From NCBI GenBank assembly GCA_028690155.1, contig JAQVBU010000002.1:147282-211281 (forward strand): 64,000 nt of DNA, in the 5' to 3' direction. Within the stretch, counting starts at the first letter, position 1, and each line of letters opens with the position of its first letter. Below, piece by piece: positions 34,948 through 44,090 of the stretch. Below the pieces are notes generated by a model. It ran no database searches. It was not told the DNA's origin and worked only from the letters and a program-made list of their open reading frames with translations. A program made the position numbers and the translations under genes. This stretch comes from Alphaproteobacteria bacterium (GTDB taxonomy: Bacteria > Pseudomonadota > Alphaproteobacteria > UBA9219).

Positions 34948-35682
34948 GTGATCAAGCTCTTCCTTCAATCCTTATGGTTCAACGTCACATTCTACGGCGC
35001 CAACCTTGTCATAAGCGTTGTTTTGCTCCCGGCCCTTCTTCTTCCGAGAAAAACGCTTGTAAAAAGCATCCGCCTCTGGCTTAGCGCCGTCGCGTGGGTC
35101 GAAGGACATCTGGGGGGAATCCGGTATGAAGTGCGGGGGCGTGACCGAATCCCCCAAGGCCCAATCCTTATCGCGAGCAAACATCAATCGGAATGGGAAA
35201 CGTTCAAAACGCACGTTCTTTTCGACGATCCGGCGGTCGTCCTGAAGAAAGAGCTTTTAAATATCCCGTTGATTGGTCTCTACATGCGATGTTCGGGCGC
35301 GATCCCCATCGATCGAGGCGGTCGAATGAAGGCGTTGACGTCCATGGTTGCCCGCGCCAAGGCTGCGGTGTCCGAAGGGCGCCCGGTTTTGATTTTCCCC
35401 GAAGGAACGCGCGTGGCCGTAGGAAAAACACGGCCCTACAAAAGCGGCGTCGCCGCGCTGTATTCGGCCTTGAACGTTCCCCTCGTTCCGATGGCATTAA
35501 ACTCCGGTCTGTTATGGAGCAAAAACAGCTTTTTCAAAAAACGCGGGACCGTTACAATCGAATTCCTTCCTGCAATCGAGCCGGGACTTCCGCGCGACGA
35601 CATGATGATACGGCTTAAAACCGCGCTGGACGGTGCCACCGAAAGACTCATCGCCGAAGGCCGCCTTAAAAATCCAGAATAG
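34948..35682 (+). CDS. plsC: 1-acyl-sn-glycerol-3-phosphate acyltransferase (PlsC-type)
   Basis: Membrane-bound acyltransferase that makes phosphatidic acid. Acyltransferase motifs: block I SKHQSEWET (here the usual HxxxxD ends in Glu: HQSEWE), GAIPIDRGG, block III VLIFPEGTRVAVG, and VPLVPMALNSG. It has an N-terminal hydrophobic helix (about residues 10-30). The start is GTG at 34948, three bases after the ydcF stop. At 244 aa the length is typical. Glu in place of the catalytic Asp is seen in alphaproteobacterial relatives; whether it alters activity is unclear. Confidence 0.9.
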   Translation: MIKLFLQSLWFNVTFYGANLVISVVLLPALLLPRKTLVKSIRLWLSAVAWVEGHLGGIRYEVRGRDRIPQGPILIASKHQSEWETFKTHVLFDDPAVVLKKELLNIPLIGLYMRCSGAIPIDRGGRMKALTSMVARAKAAVSEGRPVLIFPEGTRVAVGKTRPYKSGVAALYSALNVPLVPMALNSGLLWSKNSFFKKRGTVTIEFLPAIEPGLPRDDMMIRLKTALDGATERLIAEGRLKNPE

Positions 35683-36589
35683 TCCGCCACGCATCGGCCA
35701 CGCCCTTTTCAAAAGCCCGCGGCGTGTAAGCGTCAAGTGTAGGAGCGCATGCCGCCGTATAAGCCTGCCGAGCGGCCTCGTCCAAGGAAACGGCGCGTTC
35801 CAATCCCTCTAGGCAGGCGGGGAAATCATCCTCATCGGCCCAAAAGCCGTTGGTCTCCGAAGCGTATTCGCGGCCGCCAATCCCCGTAAAACCCGCGACA
35901 ACGCATCCGGCCGCCATCGCCTCAAGGGGGGTTAAGCCAAACCCCTCAAGGCGGCTAAGCGACAGAAACACCTTGGCCTCGCCCATGCTGCGAGCGACAT
36001 CCGCTTCCGAGCATCCGTCAACAGAAACCCAAGACCACGAATCGTATTCCGGATGCAAAAACGAAAACATATCGCGAAGATAAGCCGCTTCGATCGCCCG
36101 TTTACGTGGCAGAAAAACGATTTCATCCCTCTTCACCGGCGCCGGGCGAAACACAGTCGGATCGACGGCGCACGGAACAACAAACGCCGGCAAAGACGGA
36201 TGCCGCACGCGGACGTGTTCATAAATCGAACGACTGCTGCACAAAACGGCGGACACCCCATAGGCCGTATAGTCTTCTCGTCCGCCAAGGCCTTGGGCCC
36301 CGTAAAATTGATTCTGGCTATAGACGACTTTACGCTGGGGGACGCGCGAAAACTCGCGCAAAATATGAGGTTGGTCTTCGGGAAGAACATAAAGATGGTC
36401 GGCTCCGGGCTCAAAAATCTCTTGTCCGACAACAGGCGCCGTTGAAAGGAACCACGATGGTCGCCGCCCGCTTTGTTCGAAAACGACCGCCTCGCGGCCA
36501 AGCGCGATCAGCGTCTCGGCCATCCTGAAAATATGCTTGATCCCGCCATTGATGACGGAAACCGGGGGAGAGAGGAAAACAATTTTCAT
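35666..36589 (-). CDS. Glycosyltransferase family 1-like (GT-B fold)
   Basis: A GT-B glycosyltransferase. The N-terminal part (KIVFLSPPVSVINGGIKHIF) has the typical Gly-rich loop; the C-terminal part has VSLDEA and the nucleotide-sugar binding region FLSLSRLEGFGLTPLEAMAAGCVVAGF. I chose the ATG at 36589; a TTG eleven codons upstream is also possible. The gene overlaps the plsC stop tail to tail by 17 bases. The sugar and acceptor are unknown; capsule, LPS or exopolysaccharide are candidates. Confidence 0.88.
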   Translation of the reverse strand: MKIVFLSPPVSVINGGIKHIFRMAETLIALGREAVVFEQSGRRPSWFLSTAPVVGQEIFEPGADHLYVLPEDQPHILREFSRVPQRKVVYSQNQFYGAQGLGGREDYTAYGVSAVLCSSRSIYEHVRVRHPSLPAFVVPCAVDPTVFRPAPVKRDEIVFLPRKRAIEAAYLRDMFSFLHPEYDSWSWVSVDGCSEADVARSMGEAKVFLSLSRLEGFGLTPLEAMAAGCVVAGFTGIGGREYASETNGFWADEDDFPACLEGLERAVSLDEAARQAYTAACAPTLDAYTPRAFEKGVADAWRTILDF

Positions 36590-36646
36590 AAAGACTGCTT
36601 TTCCTCCGAACAAAAGGATCAAAATCCTCGCAAAAGGCGCTGAATT

Positions 36647-36943
36647 TTAATCGTCTTCGTTTCCGACATCGACGACGTTTTCGACCCCTTCGTCGGAGAG
36701 TTCCTCGGCGTCTTCAATCAACGAATCATCGTCGGCTTCAATGGGGATCTCCTCGATCACCCCGCCCACGGCTTCCTTCACCACCGCTTTTTTATCGCTG
36801 TTCCGCCCGCGCCGCCGAACAAGGCTTTCCGGATCGAAAGGCGTTTGACATGCCGGGCAAACCGGCGGTTTCTTTTTCATATCGTAGTAAAGCTTGCCGC
36901 AATGTAGGCAAGTGCGCTTTTGTCCCCACTCTACTTTAGACAC
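36647..36943 (-). CDS. TIGR02300 family protein (FYDLN-type zinc ribbon)
   Basis: A small alphaproteobacterial protein with a zinc ribbon: WGQKRTCLHCGKLYYDMKK gives the first Cys pair and PPVCPACQTPF the second. The second half is extremely acidic (ADDDSLIEDAEELSDE and VVDVGNEDD). Length 98 aa and layout fit TIGR02300. Function unknown. It lies upstream of the glycosyltransferase gene and is divergent from the hydrogenase-like kinase. It is a good lineage marker. Confidence 0.9.
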   Translation of the reverse strand: MSKVEWGQKRTCLHCGKLYYDMKKKPPVCPACQTPFDPESLVRRRGRNSDKKAVVKEAVGGVIEEIPIEADDDSLIEDAEELSDEGVENVVDVGNEDD

Positions 36944-37177
36944 GATAGCCTCTCTAAAAAAAGACCATGAAAGAAATCTTGACCAAGTCGCAGAGCACTT
37001 ACACGAAAAAAGTACGCTGTCAACACGGATGTGATTACCCCACGAAAAAAGAAGAATCCGAAGGCCTCCCCCCTCCCAACGGCTTGGGACACTTGTCGAT
37101 TTTTGGCTTCGGTGTTACCGTACGGGCTTGTTTTATCCTCTTCCACGCCCCGCTCAGTCCCCGGAGTCTCCTCGACT

Positions 37178-40153
37178 ATGACGGCTGTTATCGTTCTTTA
37201 CGAAAACAAGTGCGTCGGCTGCAATAAATGCATTGCCGAATGCCCAGTCGAAGGCGCAAACATCGCCTATATGCTGAACGGCAAAAGCAAGGTCCGGACG
37301 AATCAGGACGCATGCATCATGTGCGGACGCTGTGTGGATGTCTGCGACCATGGCGCGCGCGACTATCGGGACGACACGGCGGCCTTTTTCCAAGCGCTGG
37401 AAGAAGGTGAAAAGCTTGCCGTCGTCGCGGCGCCCTCCATACGGCACAACTTCGAAAATTACAAAAAACTCTTCGGATACTTGAAACGCCTCGGCGTGGC
37501 GACCTTTTATGACGTTTCCTTCGGGGCCGACATCGCGACATGGGGCTATCTTCGGTCCGCCGAGCGCGACGGCATGCGCTCGTTCATTTCGCAAGCTTGC
37601 CCAAGTGTCGTGTCCTATATCGAAAAACACGAACCCGCCCTCATCAACAGCCTTGCGCCGAGCCAAAGCCCCGTCTTGTGCCAAGCCATTTATCTCAAGA
37701 AATATAAAGGCATCAAAGAAAGAATCACCTTTTTATCGCCTTGCATCGCCAAGACCAAGGAATGCGAAGAAAGCAAAGGCCTTATTTCCTTCAACGTCAC
37801 CTACAAAAAGCTGAAAGAGTACTTGGTTCAAAAAGGGGTCGATCTTTCGAAACAAGAAGTTACGGATTTCAGCGAAGAACTTGCCGGCCTTGGCGTAACG
37901 TTCAGCCGCCCCGGCGGCCTACGTGAAAACGTCGCCTACCACACAAACGATCAGGCTTGGATTCGACAAATTGAAGGAATTAACCACGCCTATCCCTATC
38001 TTCAGCACTATGCCGCGCGCATCAAGCAAGGCCAAGAGCTTCCCTTTCTCGTGGATATCCTGAACTGCGCCCATGGATGTAATCTGGGCACCGGAACGGA
38101 TCGCGACATCGATATCGACGACATCGACAAACAAACCGACAAACTGAAGGATGAAAGACTGAAAGAAGTCGAAGAACGCCGTTGGGGCAAGGCGGTGTAT
38201 ACGCTGTTCGAAACGTTTGACAAAACGTTGGCTCTTGATGACTTCCGCCGCACATACAAAAATCGGGAAATCCCGATCAAAAAAATGGATTTCTCGGAAG
38301 CGGAATACGATCAAATCTTCAACAAGCTTTACAAGCTTGACGATCCAAGCCGAAACATCAATTGCTTTTCCTGCGGGTATGGAAACTGCCGCGCGTTTGC
38401 CAAAGCCGTGTTGAACGGAGACAACCACCCCGAAAACTGCATCCATTACAATCGGGCTCTGGCCAAGAAAGAACATCAAGAAGTTCTTCAGCAGAAGATC
38501 AAAGCCGAGGAGGCGACCAAAGCAAAAAGCGCCTTTCTGGCAAACATGAGCCATGAAATCCGCACGCCCATGAACGCCGTGTTGGGCATGTCTCAACTTT
38601 TGATGGACACGAAACTATCGCAGGAACAGCAAACCTGGGTGCAAATCATCAACAAATCGGGGGAAGATCTTCTGGTTCTGATCAATGATATCTTGGATTA
38701 CACCAAGATCGAGGCCGAGCGTCTTGTCCTAGAGAATTCAGACTTCGATCTTTGCGAAACGGTATCGGAAGTCACGAACGCTCTGTCTTTGCGCACACAC
38801 GAAAAAGGGTTGGAGTTGATCGTCTCGTTCGCCGGAAACCTGTCTACGCCTGTAAGCGGCGACCCCGGTCGTTTTAAACAGGTGCTTTACAATCTCATCG
38901 GCAATGCCATCAAGTTCACGGAACGCGGGCACATCCTCGTCAAGGTCTCGGCCGCGCAAGAAGACGACGACATCACGCTTTTTATCGATGTTGAGGATAC
39001 CGGCATTGGCATACCTGAAAACAAAATCCATTATATTTTTGGAACGTTCACACAGGCGGAAGAATCGACAACACGGCGTTATGGCGGCACCGGGCTCGGG
39101 CTGGCAATTTCCAAAAGGCTCGTTCAGCTTATGGGCGGGGACATTCTTGTCAAAAGCAAGGAAGGAAAAGGGTCGACGTTCTCGTGCACGATTCATGTCA
39201 AACCCGGCACATCCACTCCCCCGCCGCGAGCGACGCTGCCCGATGTGCCGCTTGAAGGCAAACGCGCCCTTGTCGTCGATGATTATCCTCCCGCCGCGAT
39301 GGCCACGAAAGAACTGCTCGACGCGTTTGGCCTTCAAGCGGATATCGCGGCGTCGGGACAGGAAGCTTTACGCAAAATCGGCGATGCCGTCCAAAAGGGC
39401 GCTCTCTACGACTTCATGATCGTGGATTACAAAATGGACCGTCTTGACGGCCTTACTTTAAGCGACATCGTACAAGCGGACAAAACCCTCGATCCCAAGC
39501 CGATTTTAATTCTTTCGACAGCCTACGGGCTCTTCACCTCGATCGAACAGCTCGACCAACACAACATTGAAGGGTTCTTGGTTAAGCCCTTTTTCCCCGC
39601 TCAGCTCAACGCGATGCTCCGGCTTGTGTTGGACGCACGGCTTAAAGGGAAAAAGGCCCCGATCGTCACGCAACAAACGATCATTGACCTGTTGTCAAAC
39701 AACGGCCCCGCAGCCAAGCAGAAGAGCTCTTCCCAAAATCTCTTCGACGGCCTTCGCGTTCTTATCGTCGAAGACATGCCGTTCAACAGGCTTCTGATGT
39801 CGAAAATCATGGACAAATTCGGCTGCGACGTGGACACCGCCGCCAATGGCCTCCAAGCGCTTCAGCAAACAAAGGATAAAACTTACGATATCATTTTCAT
39901 GGACTGCCAGATGCCCGAAATGGACGGCTATGAAGCGACGCGCGCTATCCGAAAAAGAGAAGAAAAAACAAACGAGCATACGGTGATCATCGCCTTGACG
40001 GCAGACGCGATGACGACCGACCGCGAGCGGTGCTTCGAAGCGGGCATGGACGACCACCTTGGCAAGCCCTTTAAACAAGAGCAGTTAATGGCGATCATCC
40101 GGCACTGGCTTGAAAAAAGAGATCAAGAAAAAGGGGAAAGGCCCCTCGCTTAG
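37178..40153 (+). CDS. [FeFe]-hydrogenase-like sensor fused to a hybrid histidine kinase with two receivers
   Basis: A 991-aa sensory protein. Residues 10-60 are a 2[4Fe-4S] ferredoxin (C12,15,18,22 and C46,49,52,56). Residues about 75-370 are an [FeFe]-hydrogenase large-subunit C-terminal domain with all four H-cluster cubane cysteines: C141 (SQACPS), C189 ([10 protein letters not shown]), C297 and C301 ([14 protein letters not shown]). A second FeS motif with C396, C399, C404 and C421 follows. Then come a coiled linker, HisKA with H459 (MSHEIRTP), HATPase ([25 protein letters not shown]), and two REC domains with Asp at D750 and D909. It has no membrane helix and should act in the cytoplasm. 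The motif variants match sensory rather than hydrogen-producing enzymes. Start ATG at 37178 has GGAG 11 bases upstream. H2, redox or oxygen sensing is an inference; no HydEFG maturases are in the window. Confidence 0.9.
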   Translation: MTAVIVLYENKCVGCNKCIAECPVEGANIAYMLNGKSKVRTNQDACIMCGRCVDVCDHGARDYRDDTAAFFQALEEGEKLAVVAAPSIRHNFENYKKLFGYLKRLGVATFYDVSFGADIATWGYLRSAERDGMRSFISQACPSVVSYIEKHEPALINSLAPSQSPVLCQAIYLKKYKGIKERITFLSPCIAKTKECEESKGLISFNVTYKKLKEYLVQKGVDLSKQEVTDFSEELAGLGVTFSRPGGLRENVAYHTNDQAWIRQIEGINHAYPYLQHYAARIKQGQELPFLVDILNCAHGCNLGTGTDRDIDIDDIDKQTDKLKDERLKEVEERRWGKAVYTLFETFDKTLALDDFRRTYKNREIPIKKMDFSEAEYDQIFNKLYKLDDPSRNINCFSCGYGNCRAFAKAVLNGDNHPENCIHYNRALAKKEHQEVLQQKIKAEEATKAKSAFLANMSHEIRTPMNAVLGMSQLLMDTKLSQEQQTWVQIINKSGEDLLVLINDILDYTKIEAERLVLENSDFDLCETVSEVTNALSLRTHEKGLELIVSFAGNLSTPVSGDPGRFKQVLYNLIGNAIKFTERGHILVKVSAAQEDDDITLFIDVEDTGIGIPENKIHYIFGTFTQAEESTTRRYGGTGLGLAISKRLVQLMGGDILVKSKEGKGSTFSCTIHVKPGTSTPPPRATLPDVPLEGKRALVVDDYPPAAMATKELLDAFGLQADIAASGQEALRKIGDAVQKGALYDFMIVDYKMDRLDGLTLSDIVQADKTLDPKPILILSTAYGLFTSIEQLDQHNIEGFLVKPFFPAQLNAMLRLVLDARLKGKKAPIVTQQTIIDLLSNNGPAAKQKSSSQNLFDGLRVLIVEDMPFNRLLMSKIMDKFGCDVDTAANGLQALQQTKDKTYDIIFMDCQMPEMDGYEATRAIRKREEKTNEHTVIIALTADAMTTDRERCFEAGMDDHLGKPFKQEQLMAIIRHWLEKRDQEKGERPLA

Positions 40154-40191
40154 CGGCAGCAACAACCACCAAAGATACTCGACAATACGAA

Positions 40192-40974
40192 TTAGTGACC
40201 GGGGCCCTCATCAAGCGAATTTTTCGCAGGCCTTACGGGGATACGGGGCCGCGTCGAATGGGGCGTCGGCGGAAGGATCGTTGAATGCGCTTGTTCGAGA
40301 TCGTCTGCAACGGAAGGATAGCGCATCCGAATGAGGCCGACGCCTTCTTCAAGCACGGTCCGCGCCGCCTCATAGAACGGCCGTTTTTGCTCTTGTGTTT
40401 TAGGAAACGCCGCGGTTCCGCACACCTCTCTCAACGCATTCAATTGGTTGCTGGCATTCAATAAAGCAGGGGAATCCAATTTGGGATTGGTATTGACTTT
40501 TGGGTAATGAAGCCTCGGGTCTTCCAAAAGATTTAAAAGGCGCAAACCGACAGACTCGCGCAAAACCCCGTCGGAAAAATTACGGTCAATAACCTTTCCG
40601 AAAAGAATGTCATAAGCCGGCACAGCTGGATGGCTTTCTGAAATTTCCTTTCCGCTATCGACGATTTTCTGCGCTTCGAAAACGACGTCTTCCGTAATTT
40701 TTTCCGGGAACGCTTCATCCAACTCCTTTTTCAAAAGAAAGGGATTATTAAGCGTCGATTGAAGCAACGCGTTGTTGCGTTGCCTAACGTCAGCGAGGCC
40801 CGCTTCTTGTAACAAGCCATCTTTTACGATTAACAAAGCTTGCGTCCGGGCCGCGAACTCCTGTGCACGAAGCAGGTCTGGATTTTTCTTCCCTAACAGC
40901 TTGGAGACGAAAGCGCCTTGTTGCAACCGAGCAAGGGACCATCGATCAAAACCCGCATGGAGTAACATCACCAT
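40192..40974 (-). CDS. Hypothetical protein, 260 aa, convergent with the sensor kinase
   Basis: Not recognised. It reads as a mostly helical, charged protein without signal peptide or membrane segment (RWSLARLQQGAFVSKLLGKK at the start; a proline-rich tail LPPTPHSTRPRIPVRPAK at the end). Codon use is like the neighbours. An ATG two codons from the start (MLLHAG) is an alternative. It ends 39 bases from the kinase stop. It is one of three orphan genes between the kinase and tRNA-Gly. A link to the kinase is possible but unsupported. Confidence 0.6.
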   Translation of the reverse strand: MVMLLHAGFDRWSLARLQQGAFVSKLLGKKNPDLLRAQEFAARTQALLIVKDGLLQEAGLADVRQRNNALLQSTLNNPFLLKKELDEAFPEKITEDVVFEAQKIVDSGKEISESHPAVPAYDILFGKVIDRNFSDGVLRESVGLRLLNLLEDPRLHYPKVNTNPKLDSPALLNASNQLNALREVCGTAAFPKTQEQKRPFYEAARTVLEEGVGLIRMRYPSVADDLEQAHSTILPPTPHSTRPRIPVRPAKNSLDEGPGH

Positions 40975-41118
40975 AGCCCTCCTCTACAAAATCTTTATGT
41001 CCAAATTTTCTTGGCGAGAGATAAAGTGCTTTTTGCTTTTCTTCAAGTGTTCCCCAAAAATGAATACGCAAAGAAGTTTTCCCATACTCACGAATGAGTT
41101 GAGTTCAGCCGGTCTGAA

Positions 41119-41160
41119 ATTGAAAGAAATTGGATCAAGCGACGAGGATCGAACTCTCGT
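41119..41160 (-). repeat. Partial copy of the tRNA-Gly 3' end
   Basis: The segment with ATTGAAAGAA, ATTGGA and GCGACGAGGATCGAACTCTCG matches, with one four-base gap and few mismatches, the region at 43523-43567 that contains the 3' end of tRNA-Gly and the bases behind it. It is in the same orientation, about 2.4 kb away, and stops matching inside the T arm. This is the arrangement expected of an attachment-site copy left by an integrative element. Confidence 0.7.
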
Positions 41161-41293
41161 CCAACCCATAATGATAAAAATGAAAAGTTCATGTGGGATA
41201 AGTGGAATTAATGCAATATTAAGGCAAAATTTCTATAATCGATGCGCATTAGAAAAATAGATTTCGAAAAAAAGATACAAAATAAGGCCTCGC

Positions 41294-42529
41294 ATGAGCG
41301 AACAAAAATTTTCGAAAACTTTTGCGGAAGCCTTTCGTTTCGAAAAAGAACGCACGGTTGCCGCACAAAATTTACAAGCCAAACTGAGAAAAGACCAAAA
41401 TGGTGTCTCGGCCTTTCGCGATACGGTTCGAATTGTTCCCTTAGAAAACGATGCTGAGATAAGAGCGCTGAAAGAAATATGGGAAAAAATAGGAATCGAA
41501 AAATTCGATGAAACAGAGCTCACCCCTTCGTTCTCGCCCCTTCTTCAAAAGTTTGATAAAAAACTTTCCGCCTATCACGGGGCGTTGAAAGAACTGTTCC
41601 CCTGCCCCGGAGAAGTCGATCCTATTTCTGTCTTTTGGGATATTTCAACAAAAGGAAATTTTGACAAAGAACTGCAAGAGGAGATCGGGCCCTTCCGTGA
41701 CATTTCTTTATTGCTTATGGCCCCGAACACAAAAGAAATTCTGGGCGGCATAGACTTCTGCGTCTATGTCCACAAAGAAGGTCCCGCAACCGTTCAAACA
41801 AACTTCACCTTTTTAAAGCCCGAATACCGTGGCATCGGGTTTATGAGCGAGCTTCTGAACGCCCAAGACAAAACGGCCTTGGCCTTCATCAAAGAAACGC
41901 GACCAGAAGCCCTTGAACACGGCGTTTTCTATGGCATTACGGAACAAAACGTTCCGGAGGCGATGGATGCCGAAACCTATATTCTCGATAAAGCCCATTC
42001 CATGGATCCCATCACGCGGTTACGCATATGGGGATCGCACAACTATGCGCGGCTTAAATTCCGCTATGTTCAACCGGCGCTTGGCCCAGATGAAGAGCCG
42101 TGTGATTTCCTGAGCCTCAACGCAAGCGTTCGCCACATTGTCAAAGATCCGAACGGAGACTATCGTCTGGAACGAACCGAACGCCCCAACGAAATCCCAG
42201 CCAAAACCCTTCAGAACCATGTGCTGGCTTTCTTTAAACAAAGCATCGATGGCAGTCCGGATGACCCAACGGCAGCCGATATCACGAGCAGCCTGCACAA
42301 AGCCGTCGCACGAAACGCGACCGTGAAAACCGTTTCTGTGGCCGAACAGAAAGCCTATCTCGACACATGGGAGAGCCGGATCAACGAAATCAAGGAAGTC
42401 TGGGAAGACACAAAGCCGCCGAACGGGGTAAGTGTCGCCGACCTTCATCAAAGGATCGTCGAAAAAAGAAGGACCGCGCGTCCAAAAACAAAAAGCACGG
42501 AAGTGGCGGTCCGCTGTCAATATCAATAA
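41294..42529 (+). CDS. GNAT-like acetyltransferase with N-terminal extension, 411 aa
   Basis: The centre (about residues 130-290) looks like a GNAT N-acyltransferase: a strand region FTFLKPEYRGIGFMSELL, which carries an R/Q-x-x-G-x-G/A type acetyl-CoA loop in shortened form, and later LRIWGSHNYARLKFRYVQPA followed by LGPDEEPCDFLSLN, a pattern I associate with certain large GNAT proteins (...YVQPALS...). The first 120 and last 100 residues are unassigned, charged and helical. AAGG precedes the ATG. It lies inside the segment bounded by tRNA-Gly and its partial copy. Substrate unknown. Confidence 0.65.
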   Translation: MSEQKFSKTFAEAFRFEKERTVAAQNLQAKLRKDQNGVSAFRDTVRIVPLENDAEIRALKEIWEKIGIEKFDETELTPSFSPLLQKFDKKLSAYHGALKELFPCPGEVDPISVFWDISTKGNFDKELQEEIGPFRDISLLLMAPNTKEILGGIDFCVYVHKEGPATVQTNFTFLKPEYRGIGFMSELLNAQDKTALAFIKETRPEALEHGVFYGITEQNVPEAMDAETYILDKAHSMDPITRLRIWGSHNYARLKFRYVQPALGPDEEPCDFLSLNASVRHIVKDPNGDYRLERTERPNEIPAKTLQNHVLAFFKQSIDGSPDDPTAADITSSLHKAVARNATVKTVSVAEQKAYLDTWESRINEIKEVWEDTKPPNGVSVADLHQRIVEKRRTARPKTKSTEVAVRCQYQ

Positions 42530-42623
42530 ATGACTTACCCGCTGTTTCTTGCCGTGTTTTGCGCCGTCTCCTATGCTCTCTAAGAGCGATGGGCGTGCCC
42601 TTCCAAAAAGACAGGCCAATTAT

Positions 42624-42653
42624 AAAGGCGCTACCCTGTTGAGTAGCGCCTTT
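42624..42653. terminator. Strong hairpin between convergent genes
   Basis: AAAGGCGCTAC, an 8-base loop and GTAGCGCCTTT form a perfect 11-bp stem. It lies between the GNAT-like gene and the convergent orphan at 42674. The 3' T run is short on the plus strand, so efficiency is uncertain. Confidence 0.75.
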
Positions 42654-42673
42654 GTTCCGTTCACACCTAATGA

Positions 42674-43366
42674 TTAAAGTGTGTTTCGATTTTCAGGTGA
42701 CGTTCTTTTCCTTGATTGCGGTTGCGTTGCTGACGGCAACGACGCCAGAGCACTTTTTACGTTCAAAAGGTAAGGGCGCGCCAATTCGCCATAACACTTA
42801 TCGAATTTAACCTCTGAATCCGGCACACAGATCTGCGACGCAAAAAAGGCCGCAAATTGGCGTGTTCCCTTTGAAAGCCATTCATAATTGGCAGCACCGA
42901 CGGAATCTTTTATCCGGTCGTAACCTTTTTCTGCGATAAGAAGTGTTTTAAATTGACCGCTGTATCGTTCCAACAACGATCCGTCTGCCGGAAGAACGTT
43001 GGTCGTGGGGTCATCGACGCGGGGGCGCCCGGCATTTACAGCAACAATGGTTATTGAAACTCCGGCATCAAACATGGCCTGAACGGACAAAACGCGCGCC
43101 AGAACTGTGGATAATTGAGCCGGATCGTTCGCTTTTTCCAAAGGCATAAGGCCATCAGGAACCTTTGCCCCCTCTTTGAGTTTAAAGAGGCCGTCCCCTT
43201 GGTCTTGATAAATATCATCCGGATTAAAAAAGAACGGAGTCGCCATGGTTGGGAGAAAGAACGTAGCGTTTGCCGTGCCCTTATCCGCCCGCGCAACGTC
43301 GCCTTCTATTTCATACTGGCTGCCAACAATCTCTATTCGTTTTTGAGGCTCATTCATATGATTCAT
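42674..43366 (-). CDS. Hypothetical protein, 230 aa
   Basis: Not recognised. GGAG lies 8-9 bases before the ATG at 43366, supporting this start; a second ATG three codons on is possible. The protein is soluble, with a central region VLSVQAMFDAGVSITIVAVN and later FKTLLIAEKGYDRIKDSVGA. The C-terminal tail is basic and Ser/Gln-rich. It sits between the terminator hairpin and tRNA-Gly, inside the putative tRNA-Gly-bounded segment, convergent with the GNAT-like gene. Confidence 0.65.
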   Translation of the reverse strand: MNHMNEPQKRIEIVGSQYEIEGDVARADKGTANATFFLPTMATPFFFNPDDIYQDQGDGLFKLKEGAKVPDGLMPLEKANDPAQLSTVLARVLSVQAMFDAGVSITIVAVNAGRPRVDDPTTNVLPADGSLLERYSGQFKTLLIAEKGYDRIKDSVGAANYEWLSKGTRQFAAFFASQICVPDSEVKFDKCYGELARPYLLNVKSALASLPSATQPQSRKRTSPENRNTL

Positions 43367-43537
43367 AGCACGTCTCCGTTAGAAAAATTTAGACACCACC
43401 CATAACTTTTAGGAATGAAAATAAAAAGCAAAAATCTATGGTTAACAAAAACCACGACCCAAGTGTCTCTCCATACTTTTTCCTATGGTTAGATAGCCCC
43501 CCTCAAAACGAGGGTTAACTTTTTGAAAGAAAGAAAT

Positions 43538-43612
43538 TGGAGCGGGCGACGAGGATCGAACTCGCGACCCCAACCTTGGCAAGGTTGTGCTCTACCGCTG
43601 AGCTACACCCGC
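43538..43612 (-). tRNA. tRNA-Gly (anticodon GCC)
   Basis: The minus strand reads GCGGGTGTAGCTCAGCGG at the 5' end, the anticodon stem-loop ACCTTGCCAAGGT with anticodon GCC, GAGTTCGATCC in the T arm, and an encoded CCA. All four arms pair. A partial copy of its 3' end lies at 41119-41160. Confidence 0.98.
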
Positions 43613-43812
43613 ATCCAAAAAAAGAAGCCCAGCTATGTGGGCAGGCGGGGATAATACAAAGAGTCGGCCCGAATGCAAGGCCAAAATCGGATTTTTTGCC
43701 CGACAGGAAAGGATTAAGCCTGTTTTTCGCATTCCGGCTTGACCCGGATCGATATATGGGAGAATCTTTGAAAGATAAGCTCTTTTATCCTTCTTTTGAC
43801 GCGACAAACCCC

Positions 43813-44088
43813 ATGAATGAAGCCGAAGCCCTCGAAATTTGCCGCGAATCCATCATCGTCATGTTGAAACTGGTGGGCCCGATCATGCTGGCCGGGCTTT
43901 TAGTCGGCGTCGTCGTGTCCATGATCCAAACGGTCACGCAAATTCAAGAAGCCGCGCTGACGTTTATCCCTAAAATGGTCACGGTTTTCGGCATCACCAT
44001 CTGGCTTTTGCCTTTCATGCTCGCCACGCTTGGGGGGTTCACTCAAACCCTCACCGATCGGATCGTCCAGATCGGTCTTAGCGGCTAG
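43813..44088 (+). CDS. fliQ: Flagellar biosynthesis protein FliQ
   Basis: Inner-membrane part of the flagellar type III export gate. Two membrane helices (about residues 18-40 and 52-75), with SIIVMLKLVGPIMLAGLLVG and MIQTVTQIQEAALTFIPKM as the FliQ hallmark. The start ATG at 43813 gives 91 aa, the family length; the longer frame upstream runs over tRNA-Gly and is not coding. It is followed by fliR (2 bases) and flhB, the usual export-gate order. Confidence 0.95.
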   Translation: MNEAEALEICRESIIVMLKLVGPIMLAGLLVGVVVSMIQTVTQIQEAALTFIPKMVTVFGITIWLLPFMLATLGGFTQTLTDRIVQIGLSG

Positions 44089-44090
44089 CC

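Noticed and set aside
37178..40153. Catalytic [FeFe] hydrogenase
   Set aside because: P1, P2 and P3 motif variants ([26 protein letters not shown]) and fusion to kinase and receivers fit a sensory protein, and no maturase genes are in the window.
43537..43812. N-terminal extension of fliQ
   Set aside because: The extra codons cover tRNA-Gly and its flank; the conserved FliQ start is the ATG at 43813.
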